17,398 nucleotides of DNA, taken from NCBI GenBank assembly GCA_023417515.1, contig JAEZFL010000130.1:1-17398 (forward strand), given 5' to 3'. The notes below the pieces were generated by a model that was not told the DNA's origin, searched no databases, and was given only the letters and a program-made list of their open reading frames with translations. The translations under genes were made by a program, and so were the position numbers. Positions 1 through 6,490 of the stretch are shown here, in pieces; position 1 is the stretch's first letter; the number at the start of each line of letters is the position of its first letter. This DNA comes from Pseudomonadota bacterium (GTDB lineage: Bacteria > Pseudomonadota > Alphaproteobacteria > Sphingomonadales > Sphingomonadaceae).

Positions 1-108
1 CAGCGGAGACGTGCCGCGATCGCCCCTCGGCGCCGCACCCGCCGGAACGGACGGCACCGGCGGCGGCGCTGGCGGCTCAGGCGGTGCCGGCGGCGGGTCC
101 TCGTTCAT
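1..108 (-). CDS. Partial gene downstream of fabF, proline-rich N-terminus
   Basis: An open frame starts with ATG at 108, 16 nt after the fabF stop codon, and stays open to the window edge (36 codons). The visible residues begin MNEDPPPAPPEPPAPPPVPS, a low-complexity Pro/Ala-rich cytoplasmic-type leader that carries no recognisable domain. Close spacing and shared orientation suggest it is the last visible gene of the fab operon. In many alphaproteobacteria fabF is followed by mltG, an endolytic murein transglycosylase of the inner membrane, and a proline-rich cytoplasmic leader before its membrane anchor would be compatible. That identification rests on gene order alone. The ribosome binding site is weak, so the start could be elsewhere. 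Confidence 0.45.
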   Translation of the reverse strand, partial: MNEDPPPAPPEPPAPPPVPSVPAGAAPRGDRGTSPL

Positions 109-124
109 CGGCTTGGAAGCGGGC

Positions 125-1384
125 TCAGACCGCCTTCATCACCAGGCTGGCGTTGGTGCCGCCGAAGCCGAAGCTGTTGTTGAGCACCGCCTTCACCTTG
201 CGCTCTTTGGCGACGTGCGGGACGAGGTCGACGCCCGCGGTGCCGTCGCTCGGATTGTCGAGGTTCAGCGTCGGCGGCACGATCTGGTCGCGAAGCGCGA
301 GGATGCAGAAGATCGACTCGACCGCTCCGGCGCCGCCGAGCAGGTGGCCGATCGCCGACTTGGTCGAGCTCATCGACAATTCGCCGACATGGTTGCCGAA
401 CAGGCGGCGGACCGCGCCGAGCTCGAGCTCGTCGCCGAGCGGGGTCGAGGTGCCGTGGGCATTGATATAGTCGATGTCGCCGAGATCGAGGCCGGAGCGC
501 TTCATCGCGACCTGCATCGCGCGGTAGCCGCCGGCGCCCTCCGGATGGGGCGCGGTGACGTGATAGGCGTCGCCCGACATGCCGTAGCCGACGACTTCGG
601 CGTAGATCTTCGCGCCGCGCGCCTTGGCCCGCTCATATTCCTCGAGCACGACGACTCCGGCGCCGTCGCCCATCACGAAGCCGTCGCGGTCCTTGTCATA
701 GGGACGCGACGCGCGCTCCGGCTCGTCGTTGAAGTTGGTCGACAGGGCGCGCGCCTGGGCGAAGCCGGCGATTCCGATCGGGCAGATCGCCATTTCGGCA
801 CCGCCAGCCACCATCACGTCGGCATCGTCCATCGCGATCATGCGCGCGGCATCGCCGATCGAGTGGGCGCCGGTCGAGCAGGCAGTGACCACCGCGTGGT
901 TCGGACCCATCAGGCCGTATCTGATCGACACCTGGCCGGAGATGAGGTTGATCAGCCGGCCGTGGACGAAATGCGGGGAGACTCGGCGCGGGCCCTTCTC
1001 GTGGAGGACCAGCGACTCCTTCTCGATGCCCGGAAGGCCGCCGATTCCCGAGCCGATCGACACGCCGGCGCGGTAGCGCTCCTCCTCGCTCATGTCGGTG
1101 AGGCCGGCATCCTCGAGGGCCTGGCCGGCGGCGTCGATTCCGTAGATGATGAACGGATCGACCTGGCGCTGGACCTTGTGGTCGACTCGCTTGTTCGGGT
1201 CGAAGCCATATTCATGGTCGGCCGGCTTCACCTCGCAGGCGATCTTGCAGGCATAATCCTCGGGATCGAACTTGGTGATGCGCCCGGCGCCGCTCTTGCC
1301 CGCCAGGATGTTGCGCCAGCTCGTCTCGACGTCGCCGCCCAACGGCGTCACGAGACCAAGACCGGTTACGACCACACGGCGCAT
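125..1384 (-). CDS. fabF: Beta-ketoacyl-ACP synthase II
   Basis: This condensing enzyme of type II fatty acid synthesis elongates acyl-ACP with malonyl-ACP in the cytoplasm. FabF also elongates palmitoleate to cis-vaccenate, the main unsaturated acid in this group. The 419-residue length is normal for the family. The Cys-His-His triad is intact: Cys169 in VVTACSTGAHS, His310 in INAHGTSTPLGD and His347 in KSAIGHLLGGAGA, with the conserved Lys342 nearby. The C-terminal NNSFGFGGTNAS glycine motif is present. ATG at 1384 has AAAGGGAG about six bases upstream. It lies 156 nt downstream of acpP in the same direction, and a stem-loop in that gap may set relative expression. It is the elongation-synthase step of the fabD-fabG-acpP-fabF cluster. 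Confidence 0.97.
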   Translation of the reverse strand: MRRVVVTGLGLVTPLGGDVETSWRNILAGKSGAGRITKFDPEDYACKIACEVKPADHEYGFDPNKRVDHKVQRQVDPFIIYGIDAAGQALEDAGLTDMSEEERYRAGVSIGSGIGGLPGIEKESLVLHEKGPRRVSPHFVHGRLINLISGQVSIRYGLMGPNHAVVTACSTGAHSIGDAARMIAMDDADVMVAGGAEMAICPIGIAGFAQARALSTNFNDEPERASRPYDKDRDGFVMGDGAGVVVLEEYERAKARGAKIYAEVVGYGMSGDAYHVTAPHPEGAGGYRAMQVAMKRSGLDLGDIDYINAHGTSTPLGDELELGAVRRLFGNHVGELSMSSTKSAIGHLLGGAGAVESIFCILALRDQIVPPTLNLDNPSDGTAGVDLVPHVAKERKVKAVLNNSFGFGGTNASLVMKAV

Positions 1385-1464
1385 GCCGAACTCCCTTTTG
1401 TCTAATCAGCTATGCTGGCCGCTGGACCAGCTCGGCGTATCTTCAAACACGCCCCAAATAGGCG

Positions 1465-1497
1465 AACGGCTCCCCGGCACAAGGACGGAGAGCCGTT
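1465..1497 (-). other. Stem-loop in the acpP-fabF intergenic gap
   Basis: Arms AACGGCTC (1465-1472) and GAGCCGTT (1490-1497) are perfect inverted repeats. In the leftward transcript three more pairs, one of them a wobble, extend the stem to about 11 bp. No T-run follows on the minus strand, so it is not a classical terminator. It could be an RNA processing site, a 3' stabiliser of acpP mRNA or a partial attenuator lowering fabF relative to acpP. Confidence 0.45.
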
Positions 1498-1540
1498 GCA
1501 AAATCGTACAGAACGGACCGGACTCGGCCCGCGGCGGCGC

Positions 1541-1777
1541 TCAGCCCTTGTTCTGCTCGATATAGTCGATCGCGTCCTTGACCGTCGTGATCTTCTCGGC
1601 CGCGTCGTCGGGGATCTCGACCCCGAACTCTTCCTCGAACGCCATGACCAGCTCGACGATGTCGAGGCTGTCTGCGCCCAGATCGTCGATGAAGCTCGCT
1701 TCTTCGGTCACCTTGTCGGCGTCGACGCCCAGATGCTCCACCACGATCTTCTTCACGCGGTCGGGGGTGTCACTCAT
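1541..1777 (-). CDS. acpP: Acyl carrier protein
   Basis: This is the small acidic carrier that holds growing acyl chains as thioesters on 4'-phosphopantetheine and shuttles them between the soluble Fab enzymes. The 78-residue length is typical. The attachment serine is Ser37 in the GADSLDIVEL motif, followed by the acidic helix II (EEEFGVEIPDDAAEKI) that docks partner enzymes. ATG at 1777 is preceded by a very strong GGAGGAAGG, as expected for one of the most abundant proteins in the cell. It sits between fabG (100 nt upstream) and fabF (156 nt downstream). Both gaps are longer than elsewhere in the cluster, so acpP may have its own promoter and a separate processed transcript. Confidence 0.98.
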   Translation of the reverse strand: MSDTPDRVKKIVVEHLGVDADKVTEEASFIDDLGADSLDIVELVMAFEEEFGVEIPDDAAEKITTVKDAIDYIEQNKG

Positions 1778-1877
1778 GTTGCAGCCTTCCTCCAGCTTGT
1801 GCTCTGTTGCGACCGCCCTAGCCGCTGTGCCGTGCCGTGCGCAAGTGGGCGAGAATGTGGCGGTTGCCGCCGCGTCG

Positions 1878-2615
1878 TCAGATCATCGCCATGCCGCCGT
1901 TGACGTGGAGCGTCTGACCGGTGACGTAGCCGGCCTCGCGGCTGGCGAGATAGACGGCGGCGGCGGCGATGTCGCTTCCGGCGCCGAGCTTGCCGACCGG
2001 GATCCGGCCGAGCAGCGCCTCCTTCTGGGCGTCCGGCAGAGCGTCGGTCATCGCCGAGGCGATGAACCCCGGTGCGACCGCGTTGACGGTGATGTTGCGG
2101 CTGGCGACCTCCTGGGCGAGCGCCTTGGACATGCCGATGAGGCCGGCCTTGGACGCGGCATAATTGGCCTGGCCGGGGTTGCCGGTGACGCCCACGACCG
2201 AGGTGATCGAGATGATTCGGCCGAACTTGGCGCGCATCATCGGCTTCAGCGCGGCCCGGCTGAGGCGGAACGCCGCCTCGAGGTTCACCCGGATCACCTG
2301 GTCCCACTCCTCGTCCTTCATGCGCATGGCGAGGTTGTCGCGGGTCACGCCGGCATTGTTGACGAGGATATCGAGCTGGCCGAGCTGCTCCACGGCCGCC
2401 GGCACCAGCGCATCGACCGCGGCCGCATCCGACAGGTTGCACGGCACGATCGCATGATCCGCCCCCAGCTCCGCCGCGACCGCCTTCAGCGCATCCTCGC
2501 GCGTGCCGGAAAGTGCCACCCGCGCCCCCTGCCCCGCAAGCGCCTTGGCGATCGCCGAACCAATCCCCCCGGACGCGCCGGTGACGAGTGCCGTCATTCC
2601 CGTAAGATCAAACAT
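1878..2615 (-). CDS. fabG: 3-oxoacyl-ACP reductase
   Basis: This NADPH-dependent short-chain dehydrogenase reduces beta-ketoacyl-ACP to (R)-3-hydroxyacyl-ACP, the first reductive step of each elongation cycle. At 245 residues it matches the E. coli enzyme in length. The Rossmann cofactor loop TGASGGIG is at residues 12-19, NNAG at 86-89, and the catalytic set is Asn111, Ser139, Tyr152 and Lys156 (NYAASKAG). The C-terminus GQTLHVNGGMAMI is typical of FabG. ATG at 2615 follows GAGG at a good distance. It starts 12 nt after the unknown exported-protein gene, so the two are surely co-transcribed. Confidence 0.97.
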   Translation of the reverse strand: MFDLTGMTALVTGASGGIGSAIAKALAGQGARVALSGTREDALKAVAAELGADHAIVPCNLSDAAAVDALVPAAVEQLGQLDILVNNAGVTRDNLAMRMKDEEWDQVIRVNLEAAFRLSRAALKPMMRAKFGRIISITSVVGVTGNPGQANYAASKAGLIGMSKALAQEVASRNITVNAVAPGFIASAMTDALPDAQKEALLGRIPVGKLGAGSDIAAAAVYLASREAGYVTGQTLHVNGGMAMI

Positions 2616-2627
2616 GTTCTGCCTCGA

Positions 2628-3209
2628 TTAACGCGTCGCGAAGCGCTGCCTCACCCGCTCACCCATGACTCGGGCGCCGATCAGCGCACCGATATATTCC
2701 CCATTGCCCTGAGTCATCGGAACGCCGGAACGAAGCAGGACACGCCCCACGAAGATCATGTCGCTTTCGCTCTGCTCGGGAGCGGGCTGGCCATTCATGG
2801 CCGCTTCCACGACGTCGCCCATGATCCGGTTGAGACGTTCCTGGTCGGCCCCGGCCACCGCATCGGACACGCGCCGCATTTGCGCGGGCGTCAAGGGCGA
2901 ATGCCGCTCGAGGGCGGTGTGCAGGACGAAGGCGAAGCGGTAGAAGACCGCATCTTCGATGGCCTCGCCCGACCAGCCGTGCAGCTCGGCGCACTCGCCG
3001 GCCCGCCGAGTGACGGCGGCGACGATCTCGGGAGACGGACCGTTTTCGAGCTCGGCGACCTGGAAGCTGTCATAGAAGCTGCTGAACGACGCCAGCTCCG
3101 CGCCGGAATAGCCCTCCTCTATGCAGGCGAGATTGTCCGCTGCCAGGGCCGGGGCCGGGAAGCCCATCAAGGCAATGGCCGCCGCCAGGCCCGCAGAAAT
3201 GCACTTCAT
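2628..3209 (-). CDS. Exported protein of unknown function inside the fab operon
   Basis: A 193-residue protein with a clear Sec signal peptide: Lys2, a hydrophobic core, and an ALA-AD cleavage site after residue 23. The mature part is mostly predicted helical and acidic to neutral, with two cysteines (Cys29 and Cys73) that could form a periplasmic disulfide. I recognise no catalytic motif and no known family. ATG at 3209 is preceded by an excellent AAGGGGGGAT. It lies 33 nt after fabD and 12 nt before fabG, so it is translated from the fab message. Its product must act in the periplasm while all its neighbours act in the cytosol. A role linked to envelope lipid supply is only a guess; it may simply be an insertion into the operon. 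Confidence 0.85.
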   Translation of the reverse strand: MKCISAGLAAAIALMGFPAPALAADNLACIEEGYSGAELASFSSFYDSFQVAELENGPSPEIVAAVTRRAGECAELHGWSGEAIEDAVFYRFAFVLHTALERHSPLTPAQMRRVSDAVAGADQERLNRIMGDVVEAAMNGQPAPEQSESDMIFVGRVLLRSGVPMTQGNGEYIGALIGARVMGERVRQRFATR

Positions 3210-3242
3210 CCTATCCCCCCTTGAATCCAGCGGAAATTCCGC

Positions 3243-4166
3243 TCAGCCGTTCTTCACGAAGGTCTCGATGTCGTCAATCGTGACGACGCTCGTGACGGTC
3301 GCGTCGGGGGCGATGCGCTTGACCATCGGGCCGAGGACCTTGCCGCCGAGCTCGACGAAATCGGTGACCCCGGCCGCCGCCATCGCGGCGATGCTCTCGC
3401 GCCAGCGGACCATGCCGGTGACCTGCTCGACGAGGAGGCGTCTTATCTCGGCCGGGTCGCTGACCGGCGCTGCGGTCACGTTGGCATAGACCGGCACCAC
3501 CGGAGCGGCGATGTCGACGTCGGCGAGCGCCTGCGCCATGCGGTCCGCGGCGGGCTGCATCAGCGGGCAGTGGAAGGGCGCCGAGACCGGCAACAGCACC
3601 GCTCGCTTGGCGCCCTTCTCCTTGGCGATCCCGAGCGCGCGCTCGACCGCGCCGCGATGGCCGGAGATGACGACCTGGCTCGGATCGTTGTCGTTGGCGA
3701 CGGTGCATACCTCGCCCTCGGCCGCCGCGTCGGCGACCGCCTGGGCGAGCGCGAGGTCGGCGCCGAGCAGGGCCGCCATCGCCCCCTCGCCCACCGGCAC
3801 CGCCTCCTGCATCGCCTGCCCGCGCAGCTTGAGGAGGCGCGCGGTGGTGGCGAGGTCGAACGCGCCCGCGCCGCACAACGCGCTATATTCGCCGAGGCTG
3901 TGCCCCGCGACGAAGTCCGCCCTGGCGGCAAGGTCGATGCCCGAGGCGCGCAGGGTCGCGATGGCATTGGCCATGATCGCCGGCTGGGCATTGGCGGTGA
4001 GCGTCAGCTCCTCCTGCGGCCCCTCGGCCATCAGCACGCTGAGCTTCTGCCCGAGCGCCTCATCCACCTCGTCGAACACCGCGCGGGCCGCCGGGCTCGC
4101 CTCGGCGAGAGCCTTGCCCATGCCGACCGCCTGGCTGCCCTGCCCCGGAAAAATGAATGCTCGCAT
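3243..4166 (-). CDS. fabD: Malonyl-CoA:ACP transacylase
   Basis: This enzyme transfers malonyl from CoA to acyl carrier protein, supplying the extender unit for fatty acid synthesis. The 307-residue length fits the family. Visible motifs are FPGQGSQ (residues 6-12, oxyanion-hole region), the nucleophile elbow GHSLG with Ser90, the carboxylate-binding Arg115 in LKLRGQAMQ, and the catalytic His199 in VSAPFHCPLM. The frame is open further upstream, to 4421, but the protein family begins at the MRAFIFPGQGSQ methionine at 4166; the upstream part overlaps a repeat and an intergenic region. AGGGA lies about 12 nt upstream of this ATG. It is the first gene of the leftward fab cluster and diverges from rpsF. 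Confidence 0.96.
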   Translation of the reverse strand: MRAFIFPGQGSQAVGMGKALAEASPAARAVFDEVDEALGQKLSVLMAEGPQEELTLTANAQPAIMANAIATLRASGIDLAARADFVAGHSLGEYSALCGAGAFDLATTARLLKLRGQAMQEAVPVGEGAMAALLGADLALAQAVADAAAEGEVCTVANDNDPSQVVISGHRGAVERALGIAKEKGAKRAVLLPVSAPFHCPLMQPAADRMAQALADVDIAAPVVPVYANVTAAPVSDPAEIRRLLVEQVTGMVRWRESIAAMAAAGVTDFVELGGKVLGPMVKRIAPDATVTSVVTIDDIETFVKNG

Positions 4167-4190
4167 CGTTTGATTATCCCTGTTTAATGG

Positions 4191-4278
4191 ACCCGTTCGG
4201 GCTGAGCCTGTCGAAGCCCTGTCTTTCCCTTGAGCGGCCGAGGAAGGGCGCCGTTCGACAGGCTCAGGGCGAGCGGGT
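4191..4278. repeat. REP-like palindrome between fabD and rpsF
   Basis: Two 25-nt arms, 4191-4215 and 4254-4278, are inverted copies with three mismatches and share the core TTCGACAGGCTCAG. They are separated by 38 nt. From general knowledge, sequences with this core are scattered in many copies through sphingomonad and some other proteobacterial genomes as REP-type elements. It lies in the divergent fabD/rpsF control region, about 25 nt from the fabD start, so it would be within the fabD leader or promoter. Confidence 0.7.
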
Positions 4279-4351
4279 GGGTAGGTGGGCGCGTACCCGG
4301 AATCAACTTTTGGTTGAAAATTCCGCGCCGTTCCGCCATGTGCACCCGCAT

Positions 4352-4387
4352 CCGGGGCAAGGCCTAGCCTTCTGCGCCCCGGTTTTT
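4352..4387 (+). terminator. Attenuator-like hairpin in the rpsF leader
   Basis: CCGGGGC (4352-4358) pairs with GCCCCGG (4376-4382). Inside, AAGGC can pair with GCCTT around a CTA loop, and TTTTT follows at 4383-4387 with a second T-run soon after. No plus-strand gene lies upstream that would need a terminator, so if rpsF is transcribed from further left, this is a leader attenuator. A weak promoter candidate is TTGAAA at 4314 with CATGTG 17 nt later. Bacterial rpsF leaders often carry an S6:S18-binding RNA; I cannot tell whether this hairpin belongs to that family. On the minus strand no T-run follows. Confidence 0.5.
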
Positions 4388-4462
4388 GCTTTTGAGACGA
4401 CAGCCGGAGGGGCGTCCGCATTGGGCGGCGTCAGCGATCGGCCAAGATGAGGATAGCGCGAC

Positions 4463-4891
4463 ATGCCGCTCTACGAGCATGTGTTTCTCGCGCGTCAGGA
4501 CCTGGCCCAGGGCCAGGTCGACGCGCTGGCGGAATCCGCCACCAAGATCATCGAGGACAATGGCGGCAAGGTCGTGAAGACCGAGACCTGGGGTCTGCGC
4601 AACATCGCATACCGCATCGCCAAGAACCGCAAGGCGCATTACGTTCTGCTCGACTTCGAGGCCCCGGCCCCGGTCGTCGCCGAGCTCGAGCGCCAGACCC
4701 AGATCAACGAAGACGTCATCCGCTACATGACCCTCAAGGTCGACGAGCATGAAGCTGGTCCCTCGGTCATGATGCGCCGCGGCGAGCGTGACCGCGAGCG
4801 CGGCCGTGGCCGTGACGACGAGCGCGGCGATCGTGGTGACCGCGGCGACCGCGGCCCGCGCCGCGCCCGCGAAGAAGAAGTGGAGGCTTAA
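4463..4891 (+). CDS. rpsF: 30S ribosomal protein S6
   Basis: S6 binds 16S rRNA in the 30S platform together with S18. The conserved fold is seen at residues 1-98, starting MPLYEHVFLARQD, with WGLRNIAYRIAKNRKAHY in the middle strand-helix region. The 142-residue length exceeds that of E. coli S6 without its glutamate tail. The excess is a charged tail (about residues 100-142) made of Arg/Asp/Gly runs such as RGDRGDRGDRG, ending in EEEVEA. Such tails are common in alphaproteobacterial S6. ATG at 4463 follows GATGAGGA. It is the first gene of the rpsF-rpsR-rplI operon, with rpsR starting 3 nt after its stop, so the two are probably translationally coupled. Confidence 0.96.
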   Translation: MPLYEHVFLARQDLAQGQVDALAESATKIIEDNGGKVVKTETWGLRNIAYRIAKNRKAHYVLLDFEAPAPVVAELERQTQINEDVIRYMTLKVDEHEAGPSVMMRRGERDRERGRGRDDERGDRGDRGDRGPRRAREEEVEA

Positions 4892-4894
4892 TCC

Positions 4895-5119
4895 ATGGCA
4901 CGCCCGTTTTTCCGCCGCCGCAAGTCCTGCCCCTTCTCGGGCAAGGATGCGCCCCGAATCGATTACAAGGACGTCCGTCTTCTGCAGGGCTTCGTGTCCG
5001 AGCGCGGCAAGATCGTCCCCAGCCGCATCACCGCGGTGTCGGCCAAGAAGCAGCGCGAGCTCGCCCAGGCGATCAAGCGCGCGCGCCATATCGGCCTTCT
5101 CCCCTACGTCGTGAAATAA
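4895..5119 (+). CDS. rpsR: 30S ribosomal protein S18
   Basis: S18 is the obligate partner of S6 on the 30S platform. The 74-residue length is typical. It begins MARPFFRRRKSCPFSG, carries the IDYKDVRLLQGFVSERGKI segment and the signature SRITAVSAKKQRELAQAIKR followed by ARHIGLLPYV. One cysteine (CPFS) is retained, so this is not a full Cys4 zinc-ribbon version. It sits 3 nt after rpsF and 12 nt before rplI, the widespread bacterial order. Confidence 0.97.
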   Translation: MARPFFRRRKSCPFSGKDAPRIDYKDVRLLQGFVSERGKIVPSRITAVSAKKQRELAQAIKRARHIGLLPYVVK

Positions 5120-5131
5120 GGAGCTTAGAGC

Positions 5132-5755
5132 ATGGACGTCATCCTGCTTGAGCGAATCGAGAAGCTCGGCGCCATCGGCGACGTGGTGAAGGTGAAGAAC
5201 GGCTACGCCCGCAACTTCCTCCTTCCGCGCGGCAAGGCGCTTCGCGCCAACGACGCCAACCGCAAGGTGTTCGAGGCCAACCGCGAGCGAATCGAAGCTC
5301 AGAACGCCGAGCGCCGCGCCGCCGCAGAGAAGGAATCCAAGACGATCGACGGCACCACGGTGCAGCTGATCCGCCAGGCTTCCAACACCGGCCAGCTCTA
5401 CGGATCGGTGTCGGCCCGCGACCTCGTGGAACTGCTAGAGGCCGAGGGCCACAAGCTTGCCAAGAACCAGATCGTGCTCGACCGCCCGATCAAGTCGATC
5501 GGCATGCAGGACGTGAAGATCGCCCTGCACCCGGAAGTCAGCGTCACCATCCATGTCAACGTCGCCCGCTCGCCCGAAGAGGCCGAGCTTCAGGCGCAGG
5601 GCGTCGACGTGATGGCGCAGATGTTCGAGAAGGACGTCGCCGGCTTCACCGAGGAGCGGATCGAGGGCCTGGAGCCCGGCGAGATCGCTCCGGAGGCTCC
5701 GGAGGACGAGGCCCCCGCGGCCGAGGAAGCGCCGGCCGAAGCCAGCGAAGCCTGA
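5132..5755 (+). CDS. rplI: 50S ribosomal protein L9
   Basis: L9 binds 23S rRNA at the base of the L1 stalk and helps maintain reading frame. The N-terminal rRNA-binding domain is clear (MDVILLERIEKLGAIGDVVKVKNGYARNFLLP pattern, residues 1-32), followed by the long connecting helix (about 40-75) and a C-terminal domain with GQLYGSVSARDL. At 207 residues it is longer than the roughly 150 of E. coli. The extra part is an acidic Glu/Ala/Pro tail (about residues 175-207), as in other alphaproteobacteria. AAGGAGC lies ten bases before ATG 5132. It is the last gene of the operon, followed directly by a terminator. Confidence 0.97.
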   Translation: MDVILLERIEKLGAIGDVVKVKNGYARNFLLPRGKALRANDANRKVFEANRERIEAQNAERRAAAEKESKTIDGTTVQLIRQASNTGQLYGSVSARDLVELLEAEGHKLAKNQIVLDRPIKSIGMQDVKIALHPEVSVTIHVNVARSPEEAELQAQGVDVMAQMFEKDVAGFTEERIEGLEPGEIAPEAPEDEAPAAEEAPAEASEA

Positions 5756-5760
5756 AGACA

Positions 5761-5792
5761 AAAGGGCGGGTCCTAAAGGATCCGCCCTTTTT
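5761..5792 (+). terminator. Intrinsic terminator of the rpsF-rpsR-rplI operon
   Basis: AAAGGGCGGGTCC (5761-5773) pairs with GGATCCGCCCTTT (5778-5790) around a TAAA loop, with one G-T wobble, and a T-run follows to 5792. It begins 5 nt after the rplI stop. Confidence 0.93.
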
Positions 5793-5805
5793 CTTTGGGA
5801 GAGAT

Positions 5806-5982
5806 TCACCCCCCCTTCAGGGGAGGGATCAAGGGGTGGGGAGCGCTGAGGCGGCTCGATGCCGCCGAAGCGCTTTGACCAAGCTCGCTCAGAGGCCCTT
5901 CGACTGCCTGCAAGGCAGGCGCTCAGGACGGGCCGTCCCTTCGCTCACCGCCACCCCCAACCCCTCCTCTGAAGAGGAGGGG
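5806..5982. repeat. CT-rich palindromic intergenic element
   Basis: The stretch between the rplI terminator and the lipoprotein gene holds no gene but nested inverted repeats. These are CCCC-TTCA-GGGG at 5812-5823, a GC-rich hairpin around CTGCCTGCAAGGCAGG near 5905-5920, and a perfect 10-bp stem CCCCTCCTCT/AGAGGAGGGG at 5961-5982. The left flank AAGGGGTGGGG and the right flank CCACCCCCAACCCCTCC are roughly complementary, so the whole unit can fold end to end. Its layout (CT-rich hairpin, GGGGTGGG box, GC-rich middle, mirrored right end) resembles the element at 11581-11698. Confidence 0.6.
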
Positions 5983-6002
5983 CTATCCGGCTGCAGCTCG
6001 AT

Positions 6003-6488
6003 CTAGCTGCCGCAGCTCCAGTCGGCGTCGACCTCGGACGAGGTGCCGCGCCTTCGGTCGTTGAGGCGGGCGCGGGCGGGGCCGGTGGCGACCTGGTTGG
6101 GCGCGGTCCGGTCGTAGGGCCGCCCGACGCTGATGCTGATCGCGTCATTCTGGAAGAAGCCGCCGGTCGCTCCGACCGGACCCTCGACGCGCAATTCGAT
6201 GGCCCGGCCGCGGCGGTGCACAAGCGCTCGATATTGCTCGGCCGCGAGCACCGGCTCGCCGCCGACGCGAAGCATGCAGATCGGGCGAAGATTTGCCGCG
6301 ACGAGGTCTCCGGGCTCGATCGGCTCGAGCCCGATCGTGGCCGGAGTCGGCGCCGCCGCTTCGCTCTTGTTGGCGCCGAGGCCGAGCGCGTTGATCTCCT
6401 CCTCGGTCAGGCCCCGGTCCTGCTGCGATGGCCCGCACGCGGCAAGGATCAACAGGGCGCCGACCGCGCCCGAACGCCACAGTCGCAA
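6003..6488 (-). CDS. Putative outer-membrane or periplasmic lipoprotein, unknown function
   Basis: This is a 161-residue protein if it starts at TTG 6488, only 2 nt after the folE stop. The N-terminus MRLWRSGAVGALLILAAC is a lipoprotein signal with lipobox LAAC and lipidated Cys18. The frame is open further upstream through folE, but the lipobox fixes the real start near this TTG. The mature part has an Ala/Pro linker, then PICMLRVGGEPVLAAEQYRALVHRRG and a C-terminal DADWSCGS, with two further cysteines that may pair. I do not recognise the family. Coupled translation with folE is likely from the spacing, although a functional link is not evident. The first residues depend on the non-ATG start being correct. 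Confidence 0.75.
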   Translation of the reverse strand: MRLWRSGAVGALLILAACGPSQQDRGLTEEEINALGLGANKSEAAAPTPATIGLEPIEPGDLVAANLRPICMLRVGGEPVLAAEQYRALVHRRGRAIELRVEGPVGATGGFFQNDAISISVGRPYDRTAPNQVATGPARARLNDRRRGTSSEVDADWSCGS

Positions 6489-6490
6489 GA

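Noticed and set aside
11..1405. Long open frame on the plus strand opposite fabF (464 codons)
   Set aside because: It is the mirror of a fully motif-supported fabF in very GC-rich DNA. Its translation is low-complexity Ala/Asp/Arg/Val and shows no domain.
1578..3224. 548-codon plus-strand frame opposite acpP, fabG and the exported-protein gene
   Set aside because: It crosses three well-supported genes on the other strand; composition is that of an antisense shadow.
4167..4421. N-terminal extension of fabD upstream of 4166
   Set aside because: It translates a REP-like palindrome and intergenic DNA; the FabD family begins at MRAFIFPGQGSQ.
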